A DNA stretch of 64,000 bases, from the NCBI RefSeq assembly GCF_003947455.1, contig NZ_QHJH01000023.1, positions 1-64,000 on the forward strand, in the 5' to 3' direction. Made by a program: the position numbers and the translations under genes. Shown here in pieces: positions 60,783 to 64,000 of the stretch. The notes beneath the pieces are model-generated. The model was not told the DNA's origin. It saw only the letters and a list, made by a program, of their open reading frames with translations, and made no database searches. Position 1 is the first letter of the stretch. Each line of letters begins with the position of its first letter. This DNA comes from Streptomyces sp. WAC 04229. Lineage in GTDB: Bacteria > Actinomycetota > Actinomycetes > Streptomycetales > Streptomycetaceae.

Positions 60783-63707
60783 TCAGGGCCGGGTCGCCCG
60801 GTCCAGTTCGATCAGGACGGAGTGGTACGCGCGTCCCGTCGCCCGGTCCATGCCGATCTCGCACATCCGGTTGGCGGACAGGTGGGCGTCGTAGGCGCGC
60901 GAGGTGACCTCGGCGGCCTCCTTCTGCGTCGCGGACGCCGTCAGCTCCTTGTGCAGCATGCCCCGGTCACCGGCGAAGGCGCAGCATCCGGCGTCGTCCG
61001 GGACGACGACCTCGTCGGCGACCGCCTCGGCGACCTCGCGCAGTTGACCGACGTCGCCGAGGTGCCGCATCGAGCAGGTGGGGTGCAGCACCGCCGAGCG
61101 GGCGGTGCGCCGGATCGTGAGCCCGGGCAGGAGTTCCTCGGCGGCCCAGACGACGGAGTCGACCACCGTGAGGTGCCGGTGCAGTTCGCGGTTGGCCTCG
61201 GTGAGGTAGGGGACGACCTCGTCGGCGATGCCCAGGGTGCAGGAGGAGGCGTCGACGACCAGCGGAAGCCTTCCGCCGTCGGTCCAGGCCCAGGCGGCCT
61301 CGACGACGCGGTTGGCCATCACGGTGTTGGCGTCCTCGTAGCCCTTGGAGTGCCAGATCGTCGAGCAGCAGGTGCCGGCGACGTCGTCCGGGATCCAGAC
61401 CGGTTTGCCGGCCCGGGCCGAGACGTCGACCACGGCCTGCTGGAGCGAGGGGGTGCCGTCGCTCCCGGCGCCGCCGAAGATGCGGTTGACGCACGCGGGG
61501 TAGTAGACGGCCCGCGCGTCCGTCTTCACGGTGGGGGGCACGGCGCGGGTGGCGGCGCCGGGGATCTCCGGCAGCCATTCGGGCACCAGGTCGGGGCGTA
61601 CGGCCTTGCGGGCGAGGCCGGTGGTGGCCGTCAGCAGCCGGTCGGAGATGCGGTCGGCCGCGCCCACCGCCAGGCGCGCCGACGCCTCGACGGCCTTGAA
61701 CCGCCTGGCGGTGAGCGCGGCGATCCGCTCCTCGCGCGGGGAGTGCCGCTGGTGCCGGAAGTCCTTCATCATGGCGCCGGTGTCGATGCCGACGGGGCAG
61801 GCGATCCGGCAGGTGGAATCGCCCGCGCAGGTGTCGACGGCGTCGTAGCCGTAGGAGGCGAGGAGCTGTTCCTCCACCGGTGAGCCGTCCGGCTGGCGCA
61901 TCATCTCCCGGCGCAGCACGATCCGCTGGCGTGGCGTGGTCGTCAGGTCGTGGCTGGGGCAGGTGGGTTCGCAGAAGCCGCACTCGATGCAGGGGTCGGC
62001 GACGGCTTCGATGCCGGGGATCGTCTTGAGGCCGCGCAGGTGGGCCCTGGGGTCCCGGTCCAGGACGATCCGGGGCGCCAGGACGCCGTCCGGGTCGACG
62101 AGTTGCTTCGTGCGCCACATCAGCCCGGTCGCCCTCGGACCCCACTCCAGCTCCAGGAACGGGGCTATGTTGCGTCCGGTGGCGTGCTCGGCCTTCAGCG
62201 ACCCGTCGAAGCGCTCCACGGTCATCCGGCAGAAGTCGTCCATGAAGGCGGCGTACCGGTCGACGTCGGACGCCTTCGACGCGTCGAAGGCGAGCAGGAA
62301 GTGCAGGTTGCCGTGGGCGGCGTGACCGGCGACGGCCGCGTCGAAACCGTGGCCGGCCTGGAGCCGGAGCAGGGCCTCGCAGGCGTCGGCCAGCCGGGAC
62401 GGCGGGACCGCGAAGTCCTCCGTGATCAGCGTGGTGCCCGCCGGCCGGGAGCCGCCGACCGCGGTGACGAACGCCTTGCGGGCCTTCCAGTACCCCGAGA
62501 TGACCTTGGCGTCGCGGGTGAACCCGTTGGTCACGGAGGGGACGGGCGCGACCAGGCTCAGCCGCTCCAGGACGTCGGCCGCCGCCCGTTCGTACGCCTC
62601 CTGACCCGCGTCGTCCGGTGCCCGGAACTCCACCAGCAGCGCGGCGGTCTCACGCGGCAGTCCCGCCCAGTCCGCCGGCACGCCCCGCACGCTGACCGAG
62701 GCGCGCAGGGTGTTGCCGTCCATCAGCTCGACGGCCAGGGCCCCGGCCTCGTTGAAGAGGGGCACGGCCGCCGCCGCGGCGGTCAGCGAGGGGAAGAAGA
62801 GCAGGCCGCTGGTGACCCGGCGGTCCAGCGGCAGGGTGTCGAAGACGACGTCGGAGATGAACCCGAAGGTGCCCTGGGAGCCGACCATCAGGCCGCGCAG
62901 GATCTCCACGGGCGTGGTGCCGTCCAGGAAGGCGTCGAGCCGGTAGCCGTTGGTGTTCTTGATCTCGTACTTGGCCCGGATGCGGTCGGTGAGTGCCGCG
63001 TCCGCCTCGATCTCCGCCTTGAGGGCCAGCAGACCCGCGCACAGGTCGGGCTCGGCGCGGGCCAGCTTCTCGTCCGCGTCCGGGGCGGCCGTGTCGACGA
63101 CGGTGCCGCTCGGCAGCACGAAGGTCAGCGAGGCGAGGGTGCGGTACGAGTTGCGGGTGGTGCCCGCGGTCATGCCGGAGGCGTTGTTGGCGACGACCCC
63201 GCCGACGGTGCAGGCGATGGCGCTGGCCGGGTCGGGGCCGAGGACCCTGCCGTACCGGGCGAGGGTCGCGTTGGCCCGCATGACGGTGGTGCCGGGCCGG
63301 ATGCGGGCCCGCGCGCCGTCGTCCAGGACCTGCACGCCGGTGAAGTGGCGGCGGACGTCGACGAGGATGTCCTCGCCCTGGGCCTGGCCGTTCAGGCTGG
63401 TGCCGGCGGCGCGGAAGACGAGGTCGCGGCCGTGGGTGCGCGCGTACCCCATGACCGCGGAGATGTCCTCGGTGGTCTCGGGCAGGACGACGACCTGCGG
63501 GACGAACCGGTACGGGCTGGCGTCGGAGGCGTACTTGACCAGGTCGGAGACCTTCCAGCGGACCTTCTCCGGACCGAGCAGTGCGGTCAGCTCCGCGCGG
63601 AGCCGCTCGGGTGTGCCCGAGGCACGCCGGTCGGGGACCCGGTCCGCCGCGGCGGCGCGGGCCGATCCGGGGCGGAGGCTGTCCGGCTTGGGCTCCAGCA
63701 GGGGCAT
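60783..63707 (-). CDS. FAD-linked oxidase/Fe-S fusion dehydrogenase (D-lactate or glycolate type)
   Basis: 974 residues from the ATG at 63707, SD GGAGA. N-terminal half is a GlcD-type FAD_binding_4 oxidase (VVVLPETTEDISAVMGYART, RAAGTSLNGQAQGEDILVDV, ACTVGGVVANNASGMTAG). Mid-region carries ferredoxin clusters: CIECGFCEPTCPS near residue 578 and CAGDSTCRIACPVG. C-terminal half holds two CCG-type cysteine motifs (DDVAGTCCSTIWHSKG; DDAGCCAFAGDRGMLHKE), as in GlpC/GlcF. Membrane-linked, quinone-reducing 2-hydroxyacid dehydrogenase; D-lactate is the most common substrate for this fused form, inferred. Confidence 0.9.
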   Translation of the reverse strand: MPLLEPKPDSLRPGSARAAAADRVPDRRASGTPERLRAELTALLGPEKVRWKVSDLVKYASDASPYRFVPQVVVLPETTEDISAVMGYARTHGRDLVFRAAGTSLNGQAQGEDILVDVRRHFTGVQVLDDGARARIRPGTTVMRANATLARYGRVLGPDPASAIACTVGGVVANNASGMTAGTTRNSYRTLASLTFVLPSGTVVDTAAPDADEKLARAEPDLCAGLLALKAEIEADAALTDRIRAKYEIKNTNGYRLDAFLDGTTPVEILRGLMVGSQGTFGFISDVVFDTLPLDRRVTSGLLFFPSLTAAAAAVPLFNEAGALAVELMDGNTLRASVSVRGVPADWAGLPRETAALLVEFRAPDDAGQEAYERAAADVLERLSLVAPVPSVTNGFTRDAKVISGYWKARKAFVTAVGGSRPAGTTLITEDFAVPPSRLADACEALLRLQAGHGFDAAVAGHAAHGNLHFLLAFDASKASDVDRYAAFMDDFCRMTVERFDGSLKAEHATGRNIAPFLELEWGPRATGLMWRTKQLVDPDGVLAPRIVLDRDPRAHLRGLKTIPGIEAVADPCIECGFCEPTCPSHDLTTTPRQRIVLRREMMRQPDGSPVEEQLLASYGYDAVDTCAGDSTCRIACPVGIDTGAMMKDFRHQRHSPREERIAALTARRFKAVEASARLAVGAADRISDRLLTATTGLARKAVRPDLVPEWLPEIPGAATRAVPPTVKTDARAVYYPACVNRIFGGAGSDGTPSLQQAVVDVSARAGKPVWIPDDVAGTCCSTIWHSKGYEDANTVMANRVVEAAWAWTDGGRLPLVVDASSCTLGIADEVVPYLTEANRELHRHLTVVDSVVWAAEELLPGLTIRRTARSAVLHPTCSMRHLGDVGQLREVAEAVADEVVVPDDAGCCAFAGDRGMLHKELTASATQKEAAEVTSRAYDAHLSANRMCEIGMDRATGRAYHSVLIELDRATRP

Positions 63708-63811
63708 GACGTTCGTCTCCCACACGGTCTCGGTCGGTGCTGATCAGCGTACGGCTGCGAAGGGCCCGCGTGCCCCGGGGTGCACCGGGGCACGCGAGCG
63801 CGGAAGGGTGG

Positions 63812-64000
63812 TCACCCGGGCGTGGGCGGGCCGGGCCGGACGGCCACCACGTCGATCTCCACGAGGATGCCCATGAGGTCCGACCCGACGGTGGTGCGCA
63901 CCGGGCAGGGCTCGTCGAAGAACTCGCGGTAGGCGGCGTCGTACGCGGCGAAGTCCCGCTTCAGGTGTTGCAGGTGCGTGGTCACCTTCACGACGTCCCG
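63812..64000 (-). CDS. RidA/YjgF-family protein, 5' part outside window
   Basis: The last 62 codons are visible on the minus strand: DVVKVTTHLQHLKRDFAAYD then YREFFDEPCPVRTTVGSDLM and ILVEIDVVAVRPG before the stop. RTTVG and EIDVVA are the RidA signature strands; the Arg of PVRTTV is the enamine-site residue. Likely an imine/enamine deaminase; the start is beyond the window. It lies 104 bp upstream of the dehydrogenase start on the same strand and may precede it in an operon. Confidence 0.85.
   Translation of the reverse strand, partial: RDVVKVTTHLQHLKRDFAAYDAAYREFFDEPCPVRTTVGSDLMGILVEIDVVAVRPGPPTPG

Overview
The window is very GC-rich, uses GTG and TTG starts freely, and packs its genes with stop/start overlaps. 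Its gene families (isorenieratene carotenoid cluster with a LitR/LitS light switch, XRE-DUF397 pairs, Methyltransf_19, BxlEFG-like sugar uptake) point clearly to a Streptomyces chromosome, probably an arm or near-arm accessory region. I saw no rRNA, tRNA, CRISPR array, insertion sequence, integrase or phage gene.

Layout. 1-7.1 kb: a beta-xylosidase/ABC sugar-import operon on the minus strand (GH43 cut by the window edge, two permeases, binding lipoprotein), divergent from two secreted GH26-like hydrolases. The shared intergenic region holds CGAAANTTTCG-type xylan-regulon sites. The second hydrolase carries a frameshift. 7.1-7.7 kb: DUF4383 membrane protein. 7.8-23 kb: a light-controlled carotenoid locus with an FeS-type photolyase, crtE-crtI-crtB-Rieske on plus, crtY-crtT-crtU plus an SDR and a FAD oxidoreductase on minus, the LitR-type B12-MerR regulator, and a divergent ECF sigma (litS-like), DUF4397 protein and zinc-finger anti-sigma. 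Together these would make isorenieratene from GGPP in response to light.

23-33 kb: GNAT acetyltransferase, a large secreted discoidin-domain protein behind a LacI-type palindrome, a decayed gene remnant, a DHFR-like reductase, a stand-alone AlaRS catalytic domain preceded by a tiny Ala-rich leaderless ORF and a stem-loop, and an NhaA antiporter fused to a DsbA-like thioredoxin. 32-36 kb: a cell-wall-recycling locus (MurR/RpiR regulator, SSS symporter, anhydro-MurNAc kinase). 36-41 kb: aldo/keto reductase, a Rox-like rifamycin monooxygenase with a RAE-like palindrome upstream, darcynin, NmrA-like protein and LysR regulator. 41-49 kb: catalase, nucleotidyltransferase, Tat-exported FAD dehydrogenase, PAP2 membrane protein, ECF sigma and a Met/His-rich membrane protein. 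49-51.5 kb: Old Yellow Enzyme with a divergent MerR regulator, then a self-contained TetR regulator with a clean operator. 51.5-54.5 kb: MoxR/RavA-type ATPase and VWA/ViaA-type partner. 54.5-57.2 kb: Methyltransf_19, DUF397, XRE regulator and a divergent small protein. 57.2-59.5 kb: secreted GH64 and GH16 beta-1,3-glucanases. 59.6-64 kb: DoxX, a 48-residue membrane protein, STAS anti-anti-sigma, a giant FAD/Fe-S D-lactate-type dehydrogenase and a truncated RidA protein.

The best candidates for something not well described are the AlaRS-like protein with its putative attenuator and its overlap with the NhaA-thioredoxin fusion (28.9-32.2 kb), and the LitR protein whose B12-ligand motifs differ from the CarH consensus. 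All calls come from reading the sequence alone; no searches were run.
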